64,000 nt of DNA. Source: Notospermus geniculatus. Its lineage: Eukaryota > Nemertea > Pilidiophora > Heteronemertea > Lineidae. Each line of letters begins with the position of its first letter. Position 1 is the first letter of the stretch. The position numbers and the translations under genes are program-made. The DNA is taken from the NCBI GenBank assembly GCA_002633025.1, contig NMRB01000652.1, positions 169,810-233,809 on the forward strand, read 5' to 3'. Below the pieces are notes generated by a model. That model saw only the letters and a list, made by a program, of their open reading frames with translations. It ran no database searches and had not been told where the DNA came from. Of this stretch, positions 45,301-48,888 are shown in pieces.

Positions 45301-47687
45301 TAGGCTTACCACAAACCACCAGGGTTTCCGCCAGAAAAAAACATGAGGGAACAGACCAAAAAAAAATTTTTTTTTTGAAAAAAAAAATTTTTTTGAAAAA
45401 TTTTTATTTTTATTTTTATTTGTTTATTTTGGTTTTTAAACGATGTTTAGTGCCATTTTAGGCGTATTTTGAAGCATAAAATCACTTTCCATCGTGAAAT
45501 ATGATGTTAAATGGTGAAAAACAATGAATACTGCTGATAAATATGTGAATTTATCAAATTTTTTAGGGTACGGATCCGTACCCTGGAAAAATTTTAGGGT
45601 ACGGAATTTTACCCATTTTACCCTCTGGCGGAAACCCTGACCACAGGTTGACCACAAATCTTATTCAATAAATGACTCTTGAATAACCGATTGGACAGCG
45701 TGACCAAATTATACTCTCCTCTACTTTCACACGCACAATTAGGTAGCCGCAAGCTGTTGTCAGATTTCGTATTTCCGCATTCCTTTGGGTCGCGCGAAGG
45801 CTGTGTCGGACTTTACTGCATGAAATGCACAAGTGTGTGTGGGCCTAGGCTGCTTTTCCATGAGGCGTGTGCGGACGCGTAGGCGGTGACGGGTGCAGGT
45901 GCGGGCATTGTCTTTCCACGAAACGGCAGAGACACGGGAGTTGGTCTTCGGTCGGTGGTAATTCACAGGAATTCAGGAGAATTCCCAGGAAATGATGGCG
46001 CAATACCACACGGGCAACAAGCGGGCGCAGGAAAAATTGCTACATGACCGATTTGAAAAAACGTGTCCACACCCGTCCACCCGCTCTGCAGCCGCACCTG
46101 CGTCATGGAAACAGCTATTGGAAATACGTAGGATAAATTTTTCTGCCTCCGCACCCGCCTTGTGGAAAAGCAGCTTTATGCTGACGTCAGATCGCAGATC
46201 TACGAATGCCTACACCACCGAATCATGGTCAGGTTGCGCATACTCAAAAGTACCAGAACAATACGCAGTTCACTCTACGTATCGCTATCTGTAGCCGAAC
46301 TTACCAACCTCGAATCCAGTAGTGGAAGCGCAAGCCGTGAAATACCCGGTCTTATTTATACACAGATAGACACCGGTACTAATACGACCAGATATAAAAG
46401 CTGTAATGGAAGCGCAGCTATATTCCAAGGTGCTTCATCGCACAAACAACATAACCATCTCATCCCAGAACTAAGAAGTCACAGTATCGCAGAAGAACAC
46501 TCATCATCTGCAATCTCAAGACCGAGGCACCCCGTCGTCATGGAAACAAACACATCAAGGAATCCGCCACAAAAACAGCCATCTTGGTTACCACGGCAAC
46601 ATAGCAATTTCTTACTCCAGAGATTTGCGGGTGTGCAATTTAGAGGACTATTTTCTGGTTATAAAGATGAAACAGTTGGTGACATGTCGGCGATTGGTAG
46701 ATTTTGTCATCACGACAGAGGGTGAAAAATCTACCGGAGGTGTTGAAGACATGAAGAAGGGAACTATGTTTTTAATGCTGATGTCAGGTCGACCTTGTGA
46801 TGCACAGAACAGGCAGCGACTACTTTTCTGGATTACCTTGCGTCTCAGTTACAATTGCGTGGAACAAATCGGTCACTGATATGGCATGACATGAATGGAG
46901 TTGCGTCTCGCCTGTGCCGATTGACATCACAAAATCGCAAGAGTTGAACATGTTCAACTTCAGGGCCTTCTCCATGGGTGTAATCCATTCGCAGTTGACT
47001 CGACGTATGATTCCCTGCGCAGAGATACCACCGGTTCCACGATGAGAGCACACATTTTCACTCTTGTGACCTGACGGTGGTTTCTTCATTTGATGCCGAC
47101 TGTTCCGTCGCAGCACAGGCAATCGTAGCCTGACCTGACATCAGCATAAAGCTAGGAATCCACTGCTGATTTTCAGCGACTTGCTTTGCAACCTACTACG
47201 TGCGATTGAATACGATCGCAAGGAACTGATACCGGTCGCCGACTGAAATTGACCACATCTTCGCCATTGGCGGAAATCACGTCTAGCGAACCCACTACGG
47301 CGATCAAGTGTCCACAGTTGCAACACAACCCAGTTGCAAAGCAAGTCGCAACGAAAAATCAGCTTCAAAATCAATGGTGGATTCCTAGCTTAACACTAAC
47401 AGAAGAATGTAATGCTTTTCAGCCAGGAATTCACAAATCAGTGGCCAAAACTTACCGTTCACGATCCAAATCCTGTATAAAGTTATAGATATCCTTTTCT
47501 GCTTGTCTTCCCCGTTTTTTCGGACTGCCCCCTCCCTGTGTCAACGGAAGTGATTTCGACGCCGTAGTCCCTGATGTTTGATACTGTGTCGTCTGAGGTT
47601 GGATTGTATTTTGGTGATGAGTCCGGCCTGTAGGGGGCAGTTGTAACAACGCGTGGTGGTTGGTTGTAATGTCTAGGTTGACCTCAT
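9414..47687 (-). CDS. APC: APC (adenomatous polyposis coli), nine exons seen; N-terminus and one exon missing
   Basis: APC is the scaffold of the cytoplasmic beta-catenin destruction complex and also binds microtubules (family knowledge). Exons on the minus strand, 5' to 3': 47687-47456, 28688-28580, 24528-24343, 22370-22263, 21135-21012, 20432-20315 (broken by N), 20077-19811, 19187-19086, 18334-9414. All complete junctions are GT-AG and phase-consistent. Exons 1-3 encode a stretch aligning with human LEKERSLLLADL...WYYAQLQNL...RRQLEYEA. Exons 7-9 encode the armadillo domain. The last exon holds 15-aa and 20-aa beta-catenin repeats, SAMP (Axin) motifs, the basic region and the terminal VTTV. 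Missing are the N-terminal coiled coil, one armadillo-region exon and the 690-N stretch. Intron lengths are 18.8, 4.1, 2.0, 1.1, 0.6, unknown, 0.6 and 0.75 kb. Confidence 0.97.
9417..9600 (-). other. APC: APC C-terminal EB1-type and PDZ ligand region
   Basis: The last residues VTTV fit the class I PDZ consensus (x-S/T-x-hydrophobic); human APC ends VTSV and binds Dlg/Scribble-type PDZ domains. FNYNP lies about 50 residues upstream, as in human. Where human has the EB1-binding SQIP, this protein reads STLPSP, an S-x-L-P form of the S-x-I-P motif. EB1 binding is inferred. Confidence 0.75.
12145..12264 (-). repeat. APC: In-frame 24-bp tandem repeat in APC, abutting the gap
   Basis: The plus strand repeats CTGATTGGTCACTTTCCCTG with small changes every 24 bp. 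On the coding strand this gives eight-residue units: KATNQMSG, KVTNQMSG, KATNQTSG, KMTNQTPA. It runs straight into the N block, which probably failed to assemble because the array continues. Confidence 0.9.
12265..12954. other. Assembly gap (690 N) in the APC last exon
   Basis: Frame is open on both sides and 690 is divisible by three, so the stated length keeps frame. Content is unknown; on the left it follows the TNQ-repeat array. Confidence 0.98.
13893..16640 (-). other. APC: APC beta-catenin (15-aa, 20-aa) and Axin (SAMP) binding region
   Basis: 15-aa type: DQPTNFSIRY (near 16610), DQPINYSTRY (near 16550), and a weaker AQNFSAKF (near 16305). 20-aa type, nine copies in order: TEGTPLNYLSTATSMNDL, VEDTPICFSHASSLSSL, VEETPLMFSRCSSLGSL, VEGTPFHLSTNASLSDI, VEGTPVNFSRSGSWGDL, TEGTPLQFSNATSLSDL, VEGTPMTFSRNDSLSSL, IEDTPMTFSMNSSLSSL, VENSPAAFSRNSSLSSL. 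SAMP motifs: NSAMPNN (near 15355), MSAMPKK (near 14940) and SSAMPKAK (near 13905). Many 20-aa repeats keep the SxxSLSxL serines phosphorylated by CK1/GSK3 in human APC. Human has seven 20-aa repeats and three SAMPs. Confidence 0.95.
18529..18963. repeat. 435-bp fold-back element in APC intron
   Basis: CTTCATTCCAC opens and GTGGAATGAAG closes. Inside, GGCTGGGTCAAATTTGACAT is matched inversely by ATGTCAAATTTGACCCAGCC's equivalent near 18890-18912. Arms are about 100 nt around a 240-nt interior. Confidence 0.8.
19086..19187 (-). CDS. APC: APC exon, armadillo domain (LMKLSFDEEHRHA)
   Basis: 102 nt between TTGTTCCAG and ACATTAG|GTAAGC. It encodes TLGDIDHHPGPAIAALMKLS and then FDEEHRHAICTLG, matching human LMKLSFDEEHRHAMNELG. 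Both ends split a glycine codon. Confidence 0.95.
19222..19736 (-). repeat. SINE-A copy split by a fold-back insertion
   Basis: The SINE body (19222-19403) and its tRNA-like head (19661-19736, with GGATTCGAACACGGGACC and GATAACCACTAGGC) flank a 250-bp fold-back at 19404-19661. Joined, they make one complete family copy, so the fold-back is a later insertion at TA. Confidence 0.85.
19404..19661. mobile_element. Fold-back family B (TAGACGATTCTC ends)
   Basis: The left end TAGACGATTCTCGAATT pairs with the right end AATTTGAGAATTGTCTA; GCAACCACAACCTCG pairs with CGAGGTTGTGGTTGC in the arms. Further copies are at 27294-27522, 39889-40135 and 44234-44486. Non-coding. Confidence 0.85.
19811..20077 (-). 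CDS. APC: APC exon, start of armadillo domain
   Basis: 267 nt from CTTTTCCAG to TCAACAG|GTGTGT. It encodes CLPLLIQLLHGSDKDSGLLG and then SKAARARAAAALHNIVHSHP, with DDKRGRREARVLRLLEQIRA following. It matches the equivalent human exon almost residue for residue and ends in an acidic stretch (DASDEEEEGD). Confidence 0.97.
20314..20314. other. Lone N breaking an APC exon
   Basis: APC coding (…RSTGGSG) stops exactly here. Sequence on the other side is not APC, and the exon equivalent to human VEMVYSLLSMLGTHDKDD is absent between here and 20077. The N stands for lost sequence. Confidence 0.85.
20315..20432 (-). CDS. APC: APC exon, Ser/Asn-rich linker, truncated by N
   Basis: Acceptor AATCTTTCCAG leads to HLQDGAYGNIPHQDTSSVMS and then FNSSNASNRSIRSTGGSG, aligning with the human ETASVLSSSSTHSAPRR linker before the armadillo domain. 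The 3' end of the exon is lost at the N. Confidence 0.85.
20433..20521 (-). repeat. APC: Triplicated 3' splice-site segment (31-bp units)
   Basis: On the coding strand, CACTTTGGAAATTTTTCCAG recurs three times at 31-bp spacing, ending in AG at 20433, 20464 and 20495. The innermost is the real acceptor of the exon at 20432; the other two are near-identical decoys. Confidence 0.9.
20522..20691. mobile_element. CAGG-type MITE with AATAC duplication
   Basis: Antisense copy of the GGATCC MITE, ending GTGGATCTGCCCCTG. AATAC lies on both sides (20517-20521, 20692-20696). It directly abuts the triplicated splice-site array. Confidence 0.75.
20826..21003. repeat. Fold-back family E
   Basis: CTTCTCGCCAGCCACC and GGCGAGAAGATTCCACG face each other, with TTGGTATTGTTTGACA between, and the element closes near GGTGTACTGCTGG. 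Relatives: 31038-31341, 51703-51880, 53602-53890, 53870-54243; 20152-20275 is a weak match. Confidence 0.6.
21012..21135 (-). CDS. APC: APC exon, linker
   Basis: 124 nt from TTCTATTCCAG to GATAAAG|GTATGT. It encodes QDFPNRMQQEATGGAAKDGD and continues to LAALYHGAWPMQDKG. Conservation with vertebrates is low here; the call rests on splice sites and phase fitting both neighbours. Confidence 0.8.
21210..21350 (+). repeat. Dispersed repeat (CCATATGACGTCAGAAGCTT)
   Basis: GCTTAGTACCATTCAATGGC and neighbouring blocks recur at 25630-25745, and ATGACGTCA with the GGAAAG..GGTC block recurs inverted at 52610-52682. Confidence 0.65.
21845..21990 (+). repeat. tRNA-headed, CORE-SINE-like sequence
   Basis: A tRNA-like head with B box GGGTTTGAATCCCACAG is followed by GTGTGGCGTGATACTTTGGG and CAAGTCTCTGCC. 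That order (tRNA B box, then a TTGGGCAAGT-type block) resembles the head and CORE of MIR-type SINEs. Single copy here. Confidence 0.5.
22263..22370 (-). CDS. APC: APC exon, linker
   Basis: 108 nt (36 codons) between TTTTATTTTCAG and AACGGAG|GTATGT. It encodes PEEGGKRDSGTCDHLESEKD and ends MRDVATNTVQATE. Poorly conserved; placed by splice sites and phase 0 at both ends. Confidence 0.8.
22848..23225 (-). repeat. SINE-A tandem dimer
   Basis: Two antisense SINE-A units are joined at about 23069/23070, where GATAACCACT (head of one) runs directly into GGTAAGTACAG (body of the next). The same join occurs at 30303/30304. The second unit is truncated in its head. Confidence 0.85.
23629..23720 (+). 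repeat. tRNA-like SINE head (other family)
   Basis: GGCTGTCAGAGTGGTGCAGTG resembles an A box and GGGTTTGATCCCC a B box, spaced as in a tRNA. No pairing acceptor stem, so not a tRNA gene. A similar head is at 1665. Confidence 0.55.
23812..24075 (+). repeat. SINE-A copy, full length
   Basis: Head GATAGCCTAGTGGTTATCAC (A box TAGCCTAGTGG) and GGGTTCGAATCCTG (B box) are followed by the family body GTGAGGAACATGAGTGGC and a TCTAATACAAATAC tail. Confidence 0.92.
24104..24325. repeat. Fold-back family D beside APC exon 3
   Basis: TAAAGCTAGTAATCCAC and GTGGATTCCTAGCTTAA bound the element; GTTGCGACTTGCTTTGCAAC pairs with GTTGCAAAGCAAGTCGCAAC. It ends 17 nt from the end of the APC exon (24343). Other copies are at 33303-33500 and 47147-47393. 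Confidence 0.85.
24343..24528 (-). CDS. APC: APC exon, coiled-coil (RRQLEYE)
   Basis: 186 nt (62 codons) between CTTTGCAG and CCTCAG|GTAAGG. It encodes FNLQLDMQRRQLEYEGQKLR and ends AEMLRFQNRDREPQ, aligning with human FSLQTDMTRRQLEYEARQIR. Heptad-like, charged; predicted coiled coil. Confidence 0.95.
24541..24670 (+). repeat. Tandem 19-20 bp AT-rich repeat
   Basis: CTCATTATCATAATTTATCC is repeated about six times with drift. Confidence 0.9.
25110..25262 (-). repeat. Retroelement fragment with hammerhead-like block
   Basis: Antisense to GCCTGAGGAAGACCCTGG, GGATCGAAAATTTGCAAG. The same block occurs at 49822-49900 and in the 53065-53198 insert. Confidence 0.5.
25378..25637. mobile_element. Fold-back element nested in another repeat
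   Basis: GGCCTGTCTACACCATCAAC opens and GTTGATGATGTAGACAG closes; AAACATTT..CAAAAC blocks pair inside. It interrupts a repeat whose uninterrupted form (ATGGCGGTCTAAC then CCATATGACGTCAG) is at 21237-21272. Confidence 0.75.
26209..26595. repeat. Fold-back with AT-rich TATATAAATTTT core
   Basis: TGTGACCCACTTAGCAAAAG and GCGCTTGCCAC pair with GCGACAAGCGCC and TGGTGGAGCGGGTCACA. The centre (26370-26520) is a run of TATATAAATTTTATATAA-like units. Confidence 0.75.
26596..27121. other. APC intron, no recognised feature
   Basis: AT-rich sequence with a poly-A/T stretch near 26735-26765. No exon or clear repeat boundary seen. Confidence 0.5.
27126..27522 (+). repeat. AGGGACC MITE truncated by fold-back family B
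   Basis: TTAA precedes AGAGACCCTACAGGCAGC, and the MITE runs to CGATCAGTGTAA, where the family-B fold-back (27294-27522) begins. The right part of the MITE does not resume. Confidence 0.75.
27523..28290. other. APC intron, unassigned
   Basis: No coding exon recognised. CACTCGTCGTGACGGAGTG-like symmetry around 27715-27740 and GTCGCTGT..ACAGTGAC blocks near 27665-27780 suggest a decayed inverted repeat, but the ends are unclear. Confidence 0.4.
28297..28499 (-). mobile_element. AGGGACC MITE, TTAA-flanked
   Basis: Antisense copy of 7235-7424. TTAA at 28293-28296 and 28500-28503 frame it; AGTTGCTAGCGCCACCTGTG lies inside. It ends 80 bp from the APC exon at 28580. Confidence 0.8.
28580..28688 (-). 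CDS. APC: APC exon, conserved N-terminal block
   Basis: 109 nt between ATTTTCAG and GAAAAC|GTGAGT. It encodes STLLEELEVEDQHRKWYIEQ and LENINSRIDQLPRSEN, matching human SLLLADLDKEEKEKDWYYAQLQNL...RIDSLPLTEN. The first base completes an arginine codon from the exon at 47456. Confidence 0.95.
28892..29018. repeat. Fold-back (GGGTCGTATTCATAAA ends)
   Basis: CGTATTCATAAAGCGGTTCT opens; AGAACCGCTTTATGAATATG closes. CCGGTTCCAAGTA pairs with TACTTGGAACCGG near the centre. Confidence 0.9.
29118..29217. repeat. 100-bp fold-back
   Basis: GAAAGTCCGATAGTGCT and GGTGCCTATCGGCAGTT pair with AACTGCTGATAGGCACC and AGCACTATCGGACTTTC around a 26-nt loop. Confidence 0.9.
29241..29507. mobile_element. 267-bp MITE with TA duplication (CACTCTTAGCC ends)
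   Basis: CACTCTTAGCCGAAAAGGTT and its inverse AACCTTTTTGGCTAAGAGTG bound it, with TA on both sides (29239-29240, 29508-29509). The interior alternates GGTTCT and AGAACC blocks. TA duplication fits Tc1/mariner-type mobilisation. Confidence 0.88.
29530..29705 (+). repeat. Dispersed repeat, pair of 46230-46425
   Basis: AAAGTACCAGAA, TAGTGGAAGC and TAAAAGCTGTAATGGAAGC occur in the same order and spacing in both. Confidence 0.7.
30098..30500 (-). repeat. SINE-A tandem dimer, same junction as 23069
   Basis: Two antisense units are fused at 30303/30304 with GATAACCACT|GGTAAGTAC. Heads (GGATTTGAACCCAGGACC; GGATTCAAACCCGGGACC) are present in both units. A further partial head follows at 30570-30688. 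Confidence 0.85.
30690..31035. other. APC intron, unassigned
   Basis: No exon, SINE or inverted repeat recognised. Confidence 0.4.
31038..31341. repeat. Fold-back family E carrying a 100-bp insertion
   Basis: CAGCAGCACACCGGGCAATAT opposes ATATTGCCTGCTGTGCTG's equivalent at 31323-31341. The left arm is interrupted by a nested element (31081-31180). Confidence 0.75.
31081..31180. mobile_element. 100-bp MITE with perfect 9-bp target duplication
   Basis: Ends CATCCTGAGAATCTCAG and, inverted, CATCCTCAGAATCCCAG differ at two of 17 bases. ATCGCCACT is directly duplicated at 31072-31080 and 31181-31189. A 9-bp duplication is typical of Mutator-like transposases. Non-coding. Confidence 0.92.
31342..32000. 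other. APC intron, unassigned
   Basis: Open plus-strand frames of 60-85 codons occur (for example 31510-31767), but no conserved motif, splice-site context or homologue is recognised. Confidence 0.4.
32008..32243 (-). repeat. SINE-A copy with internal deletion
   Basis: TTTTTCCGTCAGGGCCGAAG opens; the body lacks the CTCATGTTCCTCAC segment, then GATAACCACCAGGC closes the head. Confidence 0.85.
32384..32531. repeat. Fold-back (GGGCCGTATGCACCAA ends)
   Basis: GGGCCGTATGCACCAAACGA opens and GCTTGGTGCATACGGCCC closes; GAAGATTATCTTGAACT and GGTTGAGC pair with their inverse. It shares only GGGCC with the ATTCATAAA group. Confidence 0.88.
33159..33275. repeat. Fold-back (GGCCCATATTCATAAAACC ends)
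   Basis: Opening GGCCCATATTCATAAAACCT is closed by AGGTTTTATGAATATGGGCT. The centre has GTGTACAT..GTCTGTACAAACT. Closely related to 34152-34270, 53634-53752 and 53914-54034. Confidence 0.88.
33303..33500. repeat. Fold-back family D
   Basis: CTGCTGATTTTCTGCGTTGC faces GTCACAACGCAAAATCAGC; the interior matches 24104-24325 (GGAACTGATACCGG). Confidence 0.8.
33541..33786. mobile_element. TTAA-flanked fold-back (GGGCCTGTCACACTG ends)
   Basis: GGGCCTGTCACACTGAA and TTCAGTGTGACAGGCCC bound the element with TTAA outside (33537-33540, 33787-33790). Distinct in sequence from the AGGGACC and AGGAG TTAA families. Confidence 0.85.
33789..33985 (+). repeat. Minisatellite, about 55-bp unit
   Basis: AGCCA-TATGCATCAATAATGC-AGGGG units recur about four times, with GAACTAGAAGAGCC between. 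Confidence 0.75.
34152..34270. repeat. Fold-back (GGGCCCATATTCATAAA ends)
   Basis: GGGCCCATATTCATAAAACC opens and TTTTATGAATATGGGCCC closes; CTAGTTTGTACAGG and ACACAACTAG face each other. It ends directly against the next SINE. Confidence 0.9.
34271..34515 (+). repeat. SINE-A copy, full length
   Basis: Head GATAGCTTAGTGGTTATCAC and GGTTCGAATATGAG (degenerate B box), family body GGGAACATGAGTAGC, tail CTTTGGCCCTGATGG. Confidence 0.88.
34516..35237. other. APC intron, unassigned
   Basis: A decayed inverted repeat may lie at about 34530-34705 (TTCCCTCGCTTTTACGAAC against GGTTCGTAATAGCGAGGG). Another symmetry (CAATTAAAGCGAATTG...CGATTCGCTTTAA) spans 34755-34950. No exon recognised. Confidence 0.5.
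35238..35825 (-). repeat. SINE-A copy split by a fold-back with 8-bp TSD
   Basis: Body 35238-35358 and head 35666-35825 (GGATTCGAACCCGGGACC, GATAACCACTAGGCTATC) form one family copy once the 35359-35665 insert and one CCTTGCAA are removed. Confidence 0.92.
35359..35665. mobile_element. 307-bp fold-back, 8-bp TSD, hAT-like
   Basis: CATCTTCGATGATCGAAGG and its inverse (CATCTTCGATAATCGAAGG) bound it; 29 of 30 terminal bases pair. CCTTGCAA lies at 35351-35358 and 35666-35673. Eight-bp duplications are typical of hAT. The arms extend with CGGTCGACC / CCGGTCAC blocks inward. Confidence 0.95.
35833..36142 (+). other. Unassigned open frame running into a gap
   Basis: A plus-strand frame is open from 35833 into the N run and contains MAGKNPSTAAMTGSNDIMSN. 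I do not recognise it. It could be part of a transposon ORF or chance; the gap prevents a decision. Confidence 0.3.
36143..36489. other. Assembly gap (347 N)
   Basis: Lies in the large APC intron. The right flank GGGGGCATTTGCCCCTGCCC and CCCTGG suggests a CAGGGG-type element at the edge. Confidence 0.98.
36945..37408. repeat. Fold-back (CAGGGTTCGCACC ends)
   Basis: CAGGGTTCGCACCC and TACGTGGGAACCCTG are partly inverted; TTCCCTACCTTTTCCC occurs repeatedly on one strand inside. It shares the CAGGGTT start with 45320-45639 and 56219-56490, but no clean TSD is visible. Confidence 0.6.
37718..37904. mobile_element. Nested fold-back (GAGGCTTTGCATATGACGTCA)
   Basis: GAGGCTTTGCATATGACGTC faces GACGTCATTGTAAAGCCTC. 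TATA on both sides gives a short target duplication inside the host MITE. GTGCATG and TGACG blocks pair in the arms. Confidence 0.85.
38078..38294. mobile_element. Nested TA element (CCGTATATGCAAATATTT ends)
   Basis: CCCCGTATATGCAAATATTTT and AAAATATTTGCGTAAACGG are inverted and flanked by TA. The host sequence GCC-TA-TGAGGAGG is intact around it when compared with 7400-7410. Confidence 0.8.
38765..38930 (-). repeat. SINE-A fragment
   Basis: TTCCATCAGGGCCGAAG to CTTACTGTCCCATGCGACAG; the tRNA-like head is missing. Confidence 0.85.
39012..39505. repeat. Long fold-back (CTTTTACACTACG ends), GC-rich interior
   Basis: CTTTTACACTACG opens and CGTAGTGTAAAAG closes. The interior repeats CCGTGCTCGACCCGGGCC in both directions. 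42731-42956 has the same kind of ends with a different CCCGGGT-rich interior. Confidence 0.85.
39506..39800. other. APC intron, unassigned
   Basis: No coding exon or repeat recognised. Confidence 0.4.
39801..40316 (+). repeat. SINE-A copy split by fold-back family B
   Basis: Head 39801-39888 (GATAGCCGAGTGGTTATCAT) and body 40136-40316 flank a family-B fold-back (39889-40135). Confidence 0.8.
40740..40870. repeat. Dispersed repeat, pair of 22090-22250
   Basis: AAAGATGGCAGCAAAGTTCT, GTGATTGGTGCTCGATCAA and CACCTATTGGTCAA recur inverted at 22094-22235; the first block also occurs at 5252-5290. Confidence 0.7.
40896..41368 (-). repeat. Two adjacent SINE-A copies
   Basis: 40896-41092 ends after AGAGCCAGGGATGATC and 41093-41368 starts with TGTATTTGTATGTTTCCGTC, carrying a full head (GGATTCAAACCTGGGACC). 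The join differs from the dimer join at 23069/30303. Confidence 0.85.
41660..42440. repeat. GTACATCGCA cluster, fold-back-like
   Basis: GCGTACATCGCAGTTACTGG opens; CCAGTCGCAAGTGCGATGTA closes. GTACATCGC also occurs near 42092, 42193 and 42311, and CAGTCGCC/GGCGACT blocks recur. The TA element at 41793-42048 is nested inside. Confidence 0.75.
41793..42048. mobile_element. 256-bp MITE with TA duplication (CAGGTCACAATTG ends)
   Basis: CAGGTCACAATTGATATCCC faces GGGATGTCAATTGTGACCTG, with TA on each side. The interior is built of GCGTAACTCAC / GTAAGTTACGC units in both directions. Confidence 0.9.
42731..42956. repeat. Fold-back (TTACACTACATA ends)
   Basis: TTACACTACATAGAAA and TTTTTATGTAGTGTAA are inverted. 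CCCGGGTTTTTTGACACC and AACCCGGGTTCGACACGG lie just inside. Confidence 0.85.
43138..43234 (+). repeat. SINE-A 3' fragment
   Basis: GAGTAGCTTGTGATGGCCTC to CCCTGACGGAAAAATG, followed by (AATAC)n. Confidence 0.85.
43240..43536 (+). repeat. AGGGACC MITE with shared upstream flank
   Basis: TTAA precedes AGGGACATTATAGGCAGC, and the interior matches 7235-7424. The preceding 80 bp match 37625-37705, so the two loci share a larger unit. Confidence 0.8.
43537..43980. other. APC intron, unassigned
   Basis: No exon or repeat with clear ends recognised. Confidence 0.4.
43981..44136. repeat. GGATCC-type MITE, older copy
   Basis: Contains CCCCTTTCGGCCAACAAATC, GGAGCAAATCATTGAAATTC and TTTCTAGCACAGTGC as in 20522-20691; the ends are eroded. 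Confidence 0.7.
44234..44486. mobile_element. Fold-back family B
   Basis: ATAGGCCATTCTTGAATTCG faces CAATTTGGGAACGGTCTAT; AACCTCGATCTGAAAC faces GTTTCAGACCGAGGTT. Confidence 0.82.
44851..45134. mobile_element. 284-bp near-perfect palindrome with 5-bp duplication
   Basis: Arms of about 130 bp (GGCGTTTTCGAATCCTCGTT ... and its inverse) differ at roughly four positions, with a centre near CCTCCGCTGAGTGGGG. CAACG flanks both sides. A second copy is at 52919-53340 with CCCAG flanks. Non-coding; an RNA copy from either strand would fold fully. Confidence 0.93.
45228..45826. repeat. Inverted 65-bp arms around a CAGGG element
   Basis: GTCCGACACAACCTTCGCGC and GACCCAGTAGAATGCGG at 45250-45300 face CCGCATTCCTTTGGGTC and GCGCGAAGGCTGTGTCGGAC at 45776-45812. 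The CAGGG element (45320-45639) lies between them. Confidence 0.75.
45320..45639. mobile_element. CAGGGTTTCCGCCAGA element, 5-bp TSD
   Basis: CAGGGTTTCCGCCAGA and TCTGGCGGAAACCCTG are exact inverses. ACCAC flanks both sides (45315-45319, 45640-45644). The interior is A/T-rich with repeated AGGGTACGG. Same family as 56219-56490. Confidence 0.92.
45848..46174. repeat. Fold-back (GGCTGCTTTTCCA ends)
   Basis: GCTGCTTTTCCATGAGGCG and CGCCTTGTGGAAAAGCAGC are inverted; GGGTGCAGGTGCGGGC faces CAGCCGCACCTGCG further in. Confidence 0.8.
46230..46425 (+). repeat. Dispersed repeat, pair of 29530-29705
   Basis: Ordered shared blocks AAAGTACCAGAA, TAGTGGAAGC, TAAAAGCTGTAATGGAAGC. Confidence 0.7.
46430..47145. 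other. APC intron, unassigned
   Basis: Several 60-190 codon frames are open on both strands (for example plus 46162-46725), but they cross the repeat above and show no conserved motif. Confidence 0.4.
47147..47393. repeat. Fold-back family D, 62 bp from an APC exon
   Basis: TAAAGCTAGGAATCCAC and GTGGATTCCTAGCTTAA are exact inverses. The interior matches 24104-24325, including GGAACTGATACCGGTCGC. Confidence 0.88.
47456..47687 (-). CDS. APC: First visible APC exon
   Basis: 232 nt between TATATTGCAG and GTGAACG|GTAAGT. After a split codon it reads EVNLDITTNHHALLQLPPTG and ends KDIYNFIQDLDRER. The last residues join to STLLEEL of the next exon, matching human LEELEKERSLLLADL. The middle is Gln/Thr/Ser-rich with a basic SPKKRGRQ. 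ATG at the exon start is out of frame (it meets TAG after four codons), so it is not the start. The dimerisation coiled coil must be further upstream. Confidence 0.9.
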
Positions 47688-47689
47688 CT

Positions 47690-48480
47690 GCAATATACGA
47701 AAATCACGTCATTAATTCACAATGTTTTGTACTTCAAGAAATCGCATACAGAACAACTCCGTACTTTTGGTGCCAATTGTTGGGGGCGTTGCTAAGGTGC
47801 TGTCACTCCTGGGTAGTGAATCCCTAACTTTCTAAATCATCGTAAAGCTTGCGATTGCCCTTGGCCTTGACCTCAGGACCATGGTTCCTGCAGCTTTTCA
47901 GTCCGCCAATTCACAGTCGTTTTTAAGGCTTTTCAAGGCCAACGTTTTGTGAATGAATGGACGAACCACAAACTTCTTACACACGGTATACATGTATTTC
48001 CAACATGCCCGAGATGAAATTTTTCATAAATATGAATGAAGAAAACATCGTTAGCAAGGGGGAATGGTGCGAGAAAAGTCCAAAACTAATCCACTATGAA
48101 ATTCAAGGCCGTTTCAAGGCCACTGAGCTAAAAAGTGTGGTTTTCAAGGCTATTCAAGGCCTTGACGCTGAAAAATAAACTTCAATGCTTTTTAAACCGA
48201 TCGCGATCCGCGACTGTAGCCGGAACGCGCCTTGAGCCACTTTGGTGGGATCCGATTTTGATTTTGTTCTACCGATCAAAATCATCGTGATTGGTCTCAG
48301 ACTGGTTCCATGTAAAAAGTGTTAATATGCAATGAGGTGGGAACAATAGCAAAACAGTGAAATCATGTGCTCATTTCCTGTGAAATGAGTCAAGACTAAG
48401 GTCAGACAAAACGGTCATTTCCTTGCCTTAGGTGACATTGGTCAAATATGATTTGACCCCAATTTCATGAATGGCAAACA
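47690..48480. other. Upstream of first visible APC exon, unassigned
   Basis: TTTCAAGGC/TTCAAGGCCTT motifs recur at 47920-48150. No coiled-coil exon or promoter signature seen. Confidence 0.4.
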
Positions 48481-48599
48481 ACATTACCATGTTAGCAACA
48501 TCCTTGACCTAAGCCTGGGGGAGGGGTCCTCATTTTCTAGGATTTGAATTCTTTGCTGACGCCCGAAAAGAACGGTGGGAAAACCTTGGATATGTTTCC

Positions 48600-48888
48600 A
48601 CAGAAATATTAAAGCTGAACTGCATGAACGAAAAGCCCTCATGCGGCGAGCAAGAGAAATGCTAACGCCCTGCAAACACCTCAAACGAAGGCTCAGAACA
48701 TGATAGACCCAACGAGGCCAGGAGGGCGCCACCTTATTTGTCTTCCGGCAACAGAGCTGTCAACATCTCCGGATACCTCCTACAGTACTCATAGAAAAAA
48801 AATTATAGTCATTTAGACGGGATTCGAACCGTCGACCTCCTGATTTGTAATCCACCACTCTATCCACTCGGCCAACGAGCCAGCTGAC
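48600..48888 (-). repeat. SINE-B copy, first of a head-to-head pair
   Basis: On the minus strand: a tRNA-like head GGCTCGTTGGCCGAGTGG with B box CGGTTCGAATCCCG, an oligo-T tract, then body GATGTTGACAGCTC and GTTTGAGGTGTTTGCAGGG to CATGCAGTTCAGC. The ends do not form an acceptor stem, so this is a SINE head and not a tRNA gene. Confidence 0.8.

Noticed and set aside
46162-46725. 187-codon plus-strand frame as a gene
   Set aside because: It crosses a dispersed repeat shared with 29530-29705 and shows no recognisable domain.
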